NCBI GenBank assembly: GCA_003140705.1
Contig: PLKU01000517.1
Coordinates: 9,180 to 16,113 of the forward strand
From: Acidobacteriaceae bacterium
GTDB lineage: Bacteria; Acidobacteriota; Terriglobia; Terriglobales; Acidobacteriaceae
Length of the DNA stretch: 6,934 nucleotides
Direction of reading: 5' to 3'
Both the position numbers and the translations under genes were made by a program. Below are positions 1-5,499 of the stretch, one piece after another. Position 1 is the stretch's first letter, and each line of letters begins with the position of its first letter. The notes below the pieces were generated by a model. The model saw only the letters and a list, made by a program, of their open reading frames with translations. It did no database searches and was not told the origin of the DNA.

Positions 1-1
1 C

Positions 2-493
2 GACTCCGCGGTGATTTGGGCTGTTGCCGTCCTGCTGTTTGGCGCACTCTCCTGGGCTGTGGGAAGCGTCGTCTCGCGGCGCGCGCGTTTGCCATTGCAC
101 AGCCTTGTGGCCGCAGCCTGGCAAATGCTGGTGGCAGGGGTCTGTTGCACAGCGTTGGGCACAGCGCTGGGCCAATGGCCACAGTTCCACCTGAACGCCA
201 ACTCTGTAGGGTCACTCGCTTATCTTGTAACCGGCGGTTCGCTCCTGGGCTATACCTGCTTTATCTATCTGCTTGAATACGTGCCCGTGGCCAAGGTGTC
301 GTCGAATGCCTACGTCAATCCGCTGGTCGCGGTGTTGATTGGCATCCTGTTTCTTCACGAGCGGCCGCGGGCGGCGGAGTTTGCTGGCATGGCTGCCATT
401 GTGATCGCGGTGTTTTTGCTTACGACGGCGAGCGTGAAAGCAAAGGCCAGCACAGCGCCAGTCGAGCAGTTTGAGCAGGTACCCGCGGAGTAG
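2..493 (+). CDS. EamA/DMT-family transporter, YedA-like, C-terminal part (5' end outside window)
   Basis: The reading frame is open from the first bases of the window, so this is the last 163 residues of a longer protein; the GTG at position 11 is unlikely to be the real start. The visible part has five hydrophobic segments (about residues 4-24, 34-56, 71-93, 102-118 and 126-144), which matches the second EamA repeat of a ten-helix drug/metabolite exporter of the inner membrane. Typical family signatures are SWAVGS near residues 17-22, WQML at 40-43 and NAYVNPLVAVLIG at 102-114, followed by an acidic HE pair in the loop. The pattern resembles Escherichia coli YedA, as I recall that sequence. 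The tail after residue 144 is short, polar and cytoplasmic. Substrate unknown; the family exports small metabolites or amino acids. The gene ends 20 bp from the convergent DUF4337 gene, with no clear terminator between. Confidence 0.88.
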   Translation, partial: DSAVIWAVAVLLFGALSWAVGSVVSRRARLPLHSLVAAAWQMLVAGVCCTALGTALGQWPQFHLNANSVGSLAYLVTGGSLLGYTCFIYLLEYVPVAKVSSNAYVNPLVAVLIGILFLHERPRAAEFAGMAAIVIAVFLLTTASVKAKASTAPVEQFEQVPAE

Positions 494-513
494 GTCAGAG
501 AACGGCCCAATCG

Positions 514-1059
514 CTACTTGAGAAGCAACACTGAAACCGCCGATGCGACTCCTGCGATCGAAAACACCAGCCCCAGGTACCAATAGATGCGGCTGCGCGT
601 GAGCAGCGTAACCGAGGAAATGACCAGCCCAATCTCCAGCAGCGCTTCAGAAAGATCGAAGCGGTTGGCGCGCGCTTCAGCTTGTTCCACTTTGGTCTCC
701 AGCGCTTCAGCCTTCTCCTTGTCGTCTTTCAGCTCATCGACCCACTTGGCCTGATGGTCGGCATAGCTCTTGGCGATCCTGCTCGCGGCGTCCTTGTCGG
801 CGATGGTCATTACGCTCAACAAATCGGAGGCGAGCGCCGTGTCATTGGAACGGATCTTATGGGCCTGGTATTCGTTCCACTGATCGGTAGCCTTGTTCTG
901 GTCGAGCACAGCCTCTGTGTGGGTCCGGTGACCCAATACAGTGGCGATGGCCACCAAAACAGCGACGACGCTCATGGTGAAAGCGATCGGGCGGAGCGAC
1001 CGCTGGTGTTCAATGTTTTCGGCTTGTTCCTGCAACTCTTGCGATTCGTTGGCTTCCAT
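514..1059 (-). CDS. DUF4337 domain-containing membrane protein
   Basis: A 181-residue protein of unknown function. It has an acidic, Gln/Glu-rich N-terminus (1-20), a first membrane helix at about 24-43, a soluble stretch with the family-typical QWNEYQAHKIR segment (60-70), a Lys/Glu-rich probable coiled coil (about 103-133), and two closely spaced helices at about 139-156 and 159-179. The length and order fit DUF4337 proteins, which I recognise by pattern rather than by a search. The start is the ATG at 1057-1059, preceded on the minus strand by GAGG (1068-1071) with 8 nt spacing. It lies 72 bp downstream of cysS on the same strand, so it could be read from the cysS transcript or from its own promoter in the AT-rich gap. 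The three-helix topology would put the coiled coil and the C-terminus on opposite membrane faces. No catalytic motif is visible and no function should be inferred from the neighbour. Confidence 0.85.
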   Translation of the reverse strand: MEANESQELQEQAENIEHQRSLRPIAFTMSVVAVLVAIATVLGHRTHTEAVLDQNKATDQWNEYQAHKIRSNDTALASDLLSVMTIADKDAASRIAKSYADHQAKWVDELKDDKEKAEALETKVEQAEARANRFDLSEALLEIGLVISSVTLLTRSRIYWYLGLVFSIAGVASAVSVLLLK

Positions 1060-1106
1060 GGTGCGGACCTCGTTGATCCCTGGACCCTGCGTCAGGGGAA
1101 AACCTA

Positions 1107-1120
1107 TTTTTACGTAAAAA
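1107..1120. repeat. AT-rich 14-bp perfect palindrome between cysS and the DUF4337 gene
   Basis: TTTTTACGTAAAAA is a perfect palindrome lying in an otherwise GC-rich sequence. It sits 12 bp beyond the cysS stop and about 50 bp before the DUF4337 start. As RNA it would give only A-U pairs apart from the centre, so it is a poor terminator; as DNA it could be an operator or promoter-associated site. Function is not established. Confidence 0.35.
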
Positions 1121-1131
1121 ATCGTGCCTGG

Positions 1132-2616
1132 CTACTTGCGCTTCCAGCGCACGCCGTCCTTGGAATCTTCGATGATGATTCCCTTTTCAGCCATCTCGTT
1201 ACGAATCTGGTCAGCGCGGGCGAAGTTGCGCTGCCTCTTAGCCAGGGTTCGCTCGGCAACCAGGGCATCGATCGCTTCATCGGTAAGAGCCTGGCTGGCC
1301 AGCAACTCCGGAGCCACGTCGCCCATGCGGCCTTCCTTTTGTGCCCATTCAAGCGCTCGCCGTGTTGGCTCGGCATCTCTATCCTCAATCACGTCGAAGA
1401 CCGCATCGAAGCTTGCGAGAACGGCGAGGATGGCGTCGCTATCGTCGGCAAAGAACTGACCCTGGTCCAGGGCTGTATTCGCGGCACGGACCAATTCGAA
1501 GATGGGCGCGCGGGCTTCGGCGGTGTTCAGGTCGTTCGATAAAGCGGCAATGTAGTCGGTCTGGGCTTTGCACGCGGCGGTCTGGAGGGCTGGATTCGAT
1601 CCTGCGGAAAAAGCCGCCTGCGGTGCGGTGAGGCGCTTGCGAAAGGTTCGCAGCCGGTCGATCGCATTGGTGGCTTCAGTAAGTCCATCGAAGGTGAAGT
1701 TTAACTGGTGGCGGTAAGGCACCGAGATCAGCGCCAGCCGGATCGCGGAGGCTTTGTAACCCTTCAAGAGCAGATCGCGGAGGGTGAAGAAGTTGCCCTC
1801 GCTCTTTGACATCTTGCGTCCATCCACCAACAGGAATCTCACGTGCATCCAATTGCGAGCAAACGGCCGGTGGGTAACGCTCTCGCTTTGGGCGATCTCG
1901 TTTTCGTGGTGGGGGAACATCAGGTCCTCGCCTCCGGCATGAAGGTCGAAGCTTTCGCCCAGATACTCCATGGCCATGGCAGAACACTCGATGTGCCAAC
2001 CGGGTCGGCCTCGGCCGATTGCGGTATCCCACGAGGTTTCGCCGGGCTTGGCAGCCTTCCACAAAGCAAAGTCGCGGGCGGAGTCCTTCTCGTACTCGTC
2101 GAGATCCACGCGAGCGCCGTCTTCCATACCGCTCAAATCCTTTTTGCTAAGCTTGCCGTATTCGGGGAAGGATGCGAGGCGGAAGTACCAGCTGCCGTCT
2201 TCAGTCTTGTACGCAGCTCCCGCAGAGGAAAGCTTCTGAATCAGCTCCACCATGCGGGGAATGTGCTCGGTCGCTCGGGCAAGGATCTCCGGTCTCTCAA
2301 CACCAAGGACTTCCAGATCTTCAAGAAATGCTTGCTCAAAGGGCGCCGTGTATTCGGCGATGGGGATGCCGGCCTCGGCAGCGTTGCAGATGATCTTGTC
2401 GTCGACGTCGGTGATGTTCATGACGTGGCGAACCGGGATGGAAAGCAGTGCAAGCGTGCGGCGCAGGACGTCTATTTGCAGGAAAGTACGAAAGTTGCCG
2501 ATGTGGCCGTAGTCGTAAACCGTTGGCCCGCAGGCATACATGCGCAGGGCTTTGCCGTCCATGGGCGAAAGCTCGTCGACCTGTCCCGAGAGAGTATTGA
2601 AAAGGCGGAGAGGCAT
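1132..2616 (-). CDS. cysS: Cysteinyl-tRNA synthetase
   Basis: A full-length 494-residue class I aminoacyl-tRNA synthetase that activates cysteine with ATP and charges tRNA-Cys in the cytoplasm. The N-terminal Rossmann fold shows CGPTVYDYGHIGN (29-41) with the HIGH-type signature HIGN at 38-41. The KMSKS loop is at 268-272. The zinc site that selects cysteine appears complete: C29, C211 (in WHIEC), H236 and E240 (in FPHHENE). The C-terminal part contains the helical tRNA-binding region and ends in the usual basic segment (KRQRNFARADQIRNEM then a final KRK). The frame extends upstream to an ATG at 2674-2676, but the ATG at 2614-2616 gives the canonical MPLRLFNTLS start, so I chose it. Its ribosome site is weak (AAGAAG on the minus strand). 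A possible promoter and inverted repeat lie upstream. No T-box-like leader is seen. Confidence 0.97.
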   Translation of the reverse strand: MPLRLFNTLSGQVDELSPMDGKALRMYACGPTVYDYGHIGNFRTFLQIDVLRRTLALLSIPVRHVMNITDVDDKIICNAAEAGIPIAEYTAPFEQAFLEDLEVLGVERPEILARATEHIPRMVELIQKLSSAGAAYKTEDGSWYFRLASFPEYGKLSKKDLSGMEDGARVDLDEYEKDSARDFALWKAAKPGETSWDTAIGRGRPGWHIECSAMAMEYLGESFDLHAGGEDLMFPHHENEIAQSESVTHRPFARNWMHVRFLLVDGRKMSKSEGNFFTLRDLLLKGYKASAIRLALISVPYRHQLNFTFDGLTEATNAIDRLRTFRKRLTAPQAAFSAGSNPALQTAACKAQTDYIAALSNDLNTAEARAPIFELVRAANTALDQGQFFADDSDAILAVLASFDAVFDVIEDRDAEPTRRALEWAQKEGRMGDVAPELLASQALTDEAIDALVAERTLAKRQRNFARADQIRNEMAEKGIIIEDSKDGVRWKRK

Positions 2617-2679
2617 TGGTTTCTGATCTAACTTCTTTGTTTGAAACGGGATCAAATCGGCAGATTCCGGGCCCATTCG

Positions 2680-2710
2680 ATTGTAGCAAGACGGGGATCA
2701 AGTATCCCAA
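2680..2710 (-). promoter_or_regulatory. Possible cysS promoter
   Basis: On the minus strand, TACAAT (2680-2685) matches five of six bases of the -10 consensus. The best upstream partner is TTGGGA (2705-2710), at a long 19-nt spacing and only a fair -35 match. Transcription would start near 2673, giving a leader of nearly 60 nt before the cysS ATG. That would also exclude the longer ATG start at 2676. The -35 overlaps an inverted repeat, suggesting possible control. Called from consensus alone. Confidence 0.33.
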
Positions 2711-2731
2711 CGACCAGGACTTGTCGTTGGG
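2706..2731. repeat. Perfect 9-bp inverted repeat upstream of cysS
   Basis: CCCAACGAC (2706-2714) and GTCGTTGGG (2723-2731) are perfect reverse complements around an 8-nt loop. Outside them lie a second, less regular pair, ATCAAG (2697-2702) and CTTGAT (2739-2744), and GGGG/CCCC blocks in a different order (2693-2696 and 2734-2737). It stands between the stop of the small membrane protein gene and cysS. No T-run follows on either strand, so it is not a standard intrinsic terminator. It may be a processing hairpin, an operator overlapping the cysS -35, or one copy of a dispersed intergenic repeat. Confidence 0.6.
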
Positions 2732-2783
2732 GACCCCGCTTGATGAAGAGTGGACAAGTGGATTGGGTCGAGTGTGAGGTAAT

Positions 2784-2969
2784 TCAGGGGCGTTTGCGGT
2801 TGGCGAGAACAAGGAGCATGATCCCGATGCCCGCGGCAGCGGCTCCGCGCCAGGCCCAGGCAATCTGGCCGGTCATGAAGCTGCCGGGCAGAATGTTGAC
2901 GCCCTGAAGAATCCAGATCGTGCCCATGAGGATGAACAACCCACCCAGAACATTGGCGAAAGTCCGCAT
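2784..2969 (-). CDS. Small two-helix membrane protein (61 aa), function unknown
   Basis: The frame is open further upstream, to 3161, but the extra N-terminal part is Arg/Pro-rich and looks non-coding. The ATG at 2967-2969 has a strong GAGGGG ribosome site (2977-2982 on the complement) with 7 nt spacing, giving a 61-residue protein. It has two hydrophobic helices (about residues 5-22 and 38-56) joined by a short loop containing QGVNILPGSFMTGQ (22-35), and ends in a basic NRKRP tail, which predicts a cytoplasmic C-terminus. I recognise this pattern as a widespread family of small uncharacterised bacterial inner-membrane proteins with an LPGSFM-type loop; this is recollection, not a search. It is 167 bp upstream of cysS on the same strand and divergent from the nitroreductase gene. 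No role can be assigned. Confidence 0.82.
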   Translation of the reverse strand: MRTFANVLGGLFILMGTIWILQGVNILPGSFMTGQIAWAWRGAAAAGIGIMLLVLANRKRP

Positions 2970-3189
2970 CGTTTTGCCCCTCGTCTCGCGACCATAGTGC
3001 TCAGAAGGTATGCTATCGCGATATCTCGGCTGATGCAGACTCGCTGGCAATCCAGGGAGTCTGCGTTGCTCCGATTTCCGCTCGAAGGGTCTTCCGCCTG
3101 CAATCGGCTTTCTTGGTTTGCGGCGAATCTTCCGCCACGCGGCGGAATCAAAGAAGCGCATTCAGTTTTAGTTCCAGGAGCCTCCGCCC
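2970..3189. other. Divergent intergenic region (220 bp) with two short palindromes
   Basis: This gap lies between the minus-strand small membrane protein gene and the plus-strand nitroreductase gene, so it should hold both promoters. I cannot pick convincing -35/-10 pairs for either. It contains TATCGCGATA (3014-3023), a perfect 10-bp palindrome, and TTCCGCC (3130-3136) repeated inverted as GGCGGAA (3141-3147) around a 4-nt loop. The second could form a hairpin in the nitroreductase leader, about 42 bp before its ATG. The AGGAG at 3176-3180 is the nitroreductase ribosome site. No small gene is supported here. Confidence 0.5.
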
Positions 3190-3813
3190 ATGACCTTATC
3201 GACCGATGAAGTCAACAGGTTGAAAACGGCACCCGCTGTTGAAGGCGTGTTACCTGTGCTGCACAGCCGCTGGAGCCCCCGTGCTTTTTCTGACCGCGAC
3301 GTGGCCCCCGCCGACCTTGCCAAAGTCTTTGAGGCCGCGCGCTGGGCGCCTTCCTCAAATAACGGACAACCCTGGAGCTATCTGGTTGGCCTTCGCGACT
3401 CCAGCACACACAGCAAGATAGCCGCTTCGCTTGCGGGCTTTAACCAGGCATGGGCGCCCAATGCACCGGTGCTGATTCTCGGCGTCACCAGGACCACATT
3501 CGCCTACAATGGGGGCGCCAACGCCTACGCCCTCTATGACCTGGGAGCGGCCACCGCGCTGTTGGTTGTGGAAGCTGCCGCCCTGGGCCTGGCTGCGCAC
3601 CAAATGGCCGGATTCGACCACGAAGCTGCGAGCCAGGCCCTTGAGATTCCAGAGGATTACGCCTTGGGCTCGGTTATCGCTCTCGGCTACCAAGGCGAAC
3701 CTGCGATGCTTGCCAATGAGCGGTTGCTTGCCCAGGAAGTGGCGCCTCGCCAGCGTAAGCCTTTGAAAGATTTCGTCTTCTCTGCCTGGGGCTCCCCTCT
3801 TGACCTGAAATGA
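3190..3813 (+). CDS. Nitroreductase-family flavoprotein
   Basis: A 207-residue soluble protein of the FMN-dependent nitroreductase superfamily, whose members reduce nitro groups, quinones, enones or other small electrophiles with NAD(P)H. The N-terminal FMN phosphate-binding pattern is RWSPRAFSDRDV (27-38). It is followed by the family motif RWAPSSNNGQPW (51-62), a helical core with DLGAATALLVVEAAALGL (117-134), the VIALGYQGEPA segment (162-172) near the flavin, and a C-terminal RQRKPLKDFVF (187-197) that usually completes FMN binding. The length is normal. The start is the ATG at 3190, preceded by AGGAG (3176-3180) at 9 nt spacing. No signal peptide or membrane helix, so cytoplasmic. Substrate cannot be read from sequence; subgroups also include dehalogenases and BluB-like enzymes, but nothing here points to them. 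The YdcF-like gene follows after 57 bp. Confidence 0.93.
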   Translation: MTLSTDEVNRLKTAPAVEGVLPVLHSRWSPRAFSDRDVAPADLAKVFEAARWAPSSNNGQPWSYLVGLRDSSTHSKIAASLAGFNQAWAPNAPVLILGVTRTTFAYNGGANAYALYDLGAATALLVVEAAALGLAAHQMAGFDHEAASQALEIPEDYALGSVIALGYQGEPAMLANERLLAQEVAPRQRKPLKDFVFSAWGSPLDLK

Positions 3814-3821
3814 TCGGCGCG

Positions 3822-3862
3822 CCCCTCCTTCCGCCTCCGGGTTAAACTTGAGTCTGGAGGGG
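3822..3862 (+). promoter_or_regulatory. Inverted repeat that could mask the ydcF-like ribosome-binding site
   Basis: CCCCTCC (3822-3828) is the exact reverse complement of GGAGGGG (3856-3862), the Shine-Dalgarno core of the next gene, across a 27-nt loop. A second pyrimidine block, CCTCC (3834-3838), could pair with the same GGAGG in competition. If formed in mRNA, either stem would cover the ribosome site, so translation could depend on melting or on ribosomes finishing the upstream nitroreductase gene. The pairing is exact, but purine-rich sites often find chance partners in GC-rich DNA. Confidence 0.35.
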
Positions 3863-3870
3863 AGCGTCTT

Positions 3871-4524
3871 TTGAAGCCCAAACGGTCCCGCAGACGTACC
3901 CGCAGACGTCAGCCCATTCGTTGGAAAACCCGGCTGGCGATCAGTGCAGCTGCCCTGATTCTGGGCCTGTTAGCCTGGGCTGTCATCGCCCGCCAGCTTG
4001 CCCCTTCCTCGAATTCCGTCCTCACGCGCTATGACGCAATTGTTGTGCTGGGGACCCCTGCCGACAGCGATGGCAATCCGACACCCGACCAATTGGCGCG
4101 TGTGACAGAGGCTGTGCACGAGTACGAGCGTGGCGTGGCGCCACGGCTTATCTTCACCGGCGGGGCTGCGCACAACCATTTTGTCGAAGCGCGTGTGATG
4201 GCTCGTACCGCTGAAGGCCAGGGCATTCCTGAGTCCGTCATTGATGTGGAAGGGGAGGCGATGGATACCATTCAAAACGCCTGTTACTCCGTCCGCATCA
4301 TGCAGGCGCACGGCTGGCGTTCTGCCGAGGTCATCTCCAGCGCGATTCACCTGCCTCGCGTTGGGCTGATCTTCAGCCGTCTGCCATTGGAGTGGACTAC
4401 CCACGCAGCTCCGCCCATCAGGCCTGTGTCGGCGAGCTATACCACTTCAGCCGAGATCATCGAGACCCTGAAGACAGCTCGTTATCTTGTCTGGACCCGT
4501 CAGACTGAGCACTGCCAGCCCTAA
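3871..4524 (+). CDS. YdcF/DUF218-family protein with N-terminal membrane anchor
   Basis: A 217-residue protein beginning at TTG, the only credible start: no ATG or GTG start lies nearby in frame, and GGAGGGGAG (3856-3864) stands 6 nt ahead. The N-terminus is very basic (residues 4-21), followed by one membrane helix (about 23-42), so the main domain should be periplasmic by the positive-inside rule. The DUF218 fold shows YDAIVVLGTP (54-63), RLIFTGGAA (92-100), the acidic E106, GEAMDTIQNA (128-137) and SSAIHLPR (156-163), the conserved Asp/Glu/His/Arg pattern of the family. SanA and ElyC are members, linked to envelope integrity and polyprenyl-phosphate metabolism in E. coli; YdcF itself is reported to bind S-adenosylmethionine. 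The biochemical role here is unknown. Residues 6-13 arise from a tandem duplication. The nitroreductase gene is 57 bp upstream and possibly cotranscribed. Confidence 0.9.
   Translation: MKPKRSRRRTRRRQPIRWKTRLAISAAALILGLLAWAVIARQLAPSSNSVLTRYDAIVVLGTPADSDGNPTPDQLARVTEAVHEYERGVAPRLIFTGGAAHNHFVEARVMARTAEGQGIPESVIDVEGEAMDTIQNACYSVRIMQAHGWRSAEVISSAIHLPRVGLIFSRLPLEWTTHAAPPIRPVSASYTTSAEIIETLKTARYLVWTRQTEHCQP
3886..3909 (+). repeat. 12-bp in-frame tandem duplication encoding SRRR-TRRR
   Basis: Two adjacent 12-bp units differ only at their first base (T versus A), followed by the identical CCCGCAGACGT. They are in frame with the YdcF-like gene and encode Ser-Arg-Arg-Arg then Thr-Arg-Arg-Arg (residues 6-13). 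The duplication lengthens the basic cytoplasmic tail before the membrane helix. Near-identity at codon level suggests a recent slippage or duplication event. Confidence 0.8.
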
Positions 4525-4551
4525 GAGACCCACAAAGATGGCTGCCTTGGA

Positions 4552-4579
4552 TTGTCCCCCATCGGCACGGTCCTGTAAG
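4552..4579 (+). promoter_or_regulatory. Weak candidate promoter for the outer-membrane protein gene
   Basis: TTGTCC (4552-4557) and TGTAAG (4574-4579) are separated by 16 nt, each matching four of six consensus bases. A start point would fall about 4585-4588, almost at the ATG (4590), implying a leaderless or nearly leaderless message. The match is weak; the gene may instead be read through from the YdcF-like gene 65 bp upstream. Confidence 0.2.
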
Positions 4580-4589
4580 CTGTGGAGTG

Positions 4590-5312
4590 ATGCGTCTCCC
4601 AGTCAGTTTTCCTATTTCTTTCGCGGCCGCGGTTGGCATCGCTCTCTGCGCGCAGACCGGCGCCCTGGCCCAGGTCACCGCTTCTCCGACCGGCGGCAAT
4701 GGCACCTACAATTCCAGCGATCCGCTGGCCAATGTGCGCTATGACAACCGCTTTGATGTTTCGTTGGGCTTGGCCTACGACCATATGAAAGCGGGACCGA
4801 CGCTGCTGCAAGGATCAAACCTTGGAGGCCTTGATCTTTCTGCCTCCTATTGGCTCAGCAAACGTTGGGCGATTGAAGGATCAGGCCGCAGCTATCTGGG
4901 CACCAGCGGAGCGGCGCCCAACACATTCCTCGTCAATGGGCAGGAGGAAAGCATCAAAGGCCCGTTTGTGAGCGAATACTTCTTCACGGGTGGTCCCGAG
5001 TGGCTTGGTCCGCATAACAAGCATGGAGCGATCAGCGCTCACGCGCTGTTCGGCGGCGTTTATGGCGACTTCGAAAAGGAACTGCGTGGACAATCGCCGG
5101 CGTTGGTCGATTTCTATAACAATCAGCTTGCTCCGGCTGCGATCATCGGCGGTCATATGGACTTGAATCGCTCGGCGCATTGGGTCTTTCGCGTCACACC
5201 CGACGCTGTGATGACGCACTACAGCATCAACTACGGGCCAAAGACCTCGCAATTCGATGTGAACTTCGCAATCTCCGTGGGCATCCAGTACAAGTTCAAA
5301 GGGAAGCGATAA
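4590..5312 (+). CDS. Secreted protein, probable outer-membrane beta-barrel
   Basis: A 240-residue protein from the ATG at 4590; a GTG directly before it (4587) would add one residue. The first 28 residues form a classic Sec signal peptide: a short basic start (MRL), a hydrophobic core and an ALA-Q type cleavage site near residues 26-28. The mature part has alternating polar/hydrophobic stretches that suggest beta-strands, for example RFDVSLGLAYDHM near the start, GLDLSASYWLSKRWAIEGSG, AISAHALFGGVYGDF, HWVFRVTPDAVMTHY, and the final FAISVGIQYKF strand with an aromatic residue before a short basic tail. This fits a small OmpA-like or porin-like barrel of about 8 strands. No peptidoglycan-binding or plug domain is seen. 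It resembles acidobacterial uncharacterised outer-membrane proteins; ligand and function are unknown. The ribosome site is poor: GGAG (4584-4587) is only 2 nt from the ATG. Confidence 0.75.
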   Translation: MRLPVSFPISFAAAVGIALCAQTGALAQVTASPTGGNGTYNSSDPLANVRYDNRFDVSLGLAYDHMKAGPTLLQGSNLGGLDLSASYWLSKRWAIEGSGRSYLGTSGAAPNTFLVNGQEESIKGPFVSEYFFTGGPEWLGPHNKHGAISAHALFGGVYGDFEKELRGQSPALVDFYNNQLAPAAIIGGHMDLNRSAHWVFRVTPDAVMTHYSINYGPKTSQFDVNFAISVGIQYKFKGKR

Positions 5313-5499
5313 AGCGCCAGGCACTCAAACCTGTTGCTGCGACGCGTGGGCTGCCAAGTTCTTCTGCGTGTGGTATTCTCCACCGTTCGATGACGTGTGG
5401 GTAAACTGCGTTATCTGAAAATGTGCTTTACCGGATAGCGTCACCTCCCTTAGCATCAATGTCCCGGGAGGAACGCAACGAAGGCGGGGTCAAACCTAT
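5313..5499 (+). promoter_or_regulatory. Intergenic leader region ahead of glgC
   Basis: This 187-bp gap should carry the glgC promoter, but I find no confident -35/-10 pair; TTATCT at 5411-5416 is only a weak -10 candidate. CCTCCC (5444-5449) is inversely repeated as GGGAGG (5466-5471) over a 16-nt loop and could form a small leader hairpin ending 28 nt before the glgC ATG. GGGG (5486-5489), 10 nt from the ATG, is the likely ribosome site. No terminator for the outer-membrane gene and no small ORF are evident. Confidence 0.3.

Noticed and set aside
639..710. Repeated CAGCGCTTCAG motif in the DUF4337 gene
   Set aside because: The copies encode similar Glu/Ala/Leu stretches in the coiled coil and terminal helix; low-complexity helical coding explains them.
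682..1542. Long plus-strand open frame across the DUF4337 and cysS genes
   Set aside because: It lies antisense to two well-supported genes, its translation resembles no family, and it has no separate ribosome-site support; it is a by-product of GC-rich codon use.
2617..2676. Twenty-residue N-terminal extension of cysS
   Set aside because: Cysteinyl-tRNA synthetases normally begin just before the RLFNT strand, and the candidate promoter would start transcription downstream of this ATG.
2970..3161. N-terminal extension of the small membrane protein to an ATG at 3161
   Set aside because: The extension is basic and Pro-rich with no domain, whereas the internal ATG at 2969 has a strong, well-spaced GAGGGG and yields a coherent two-helix protein.
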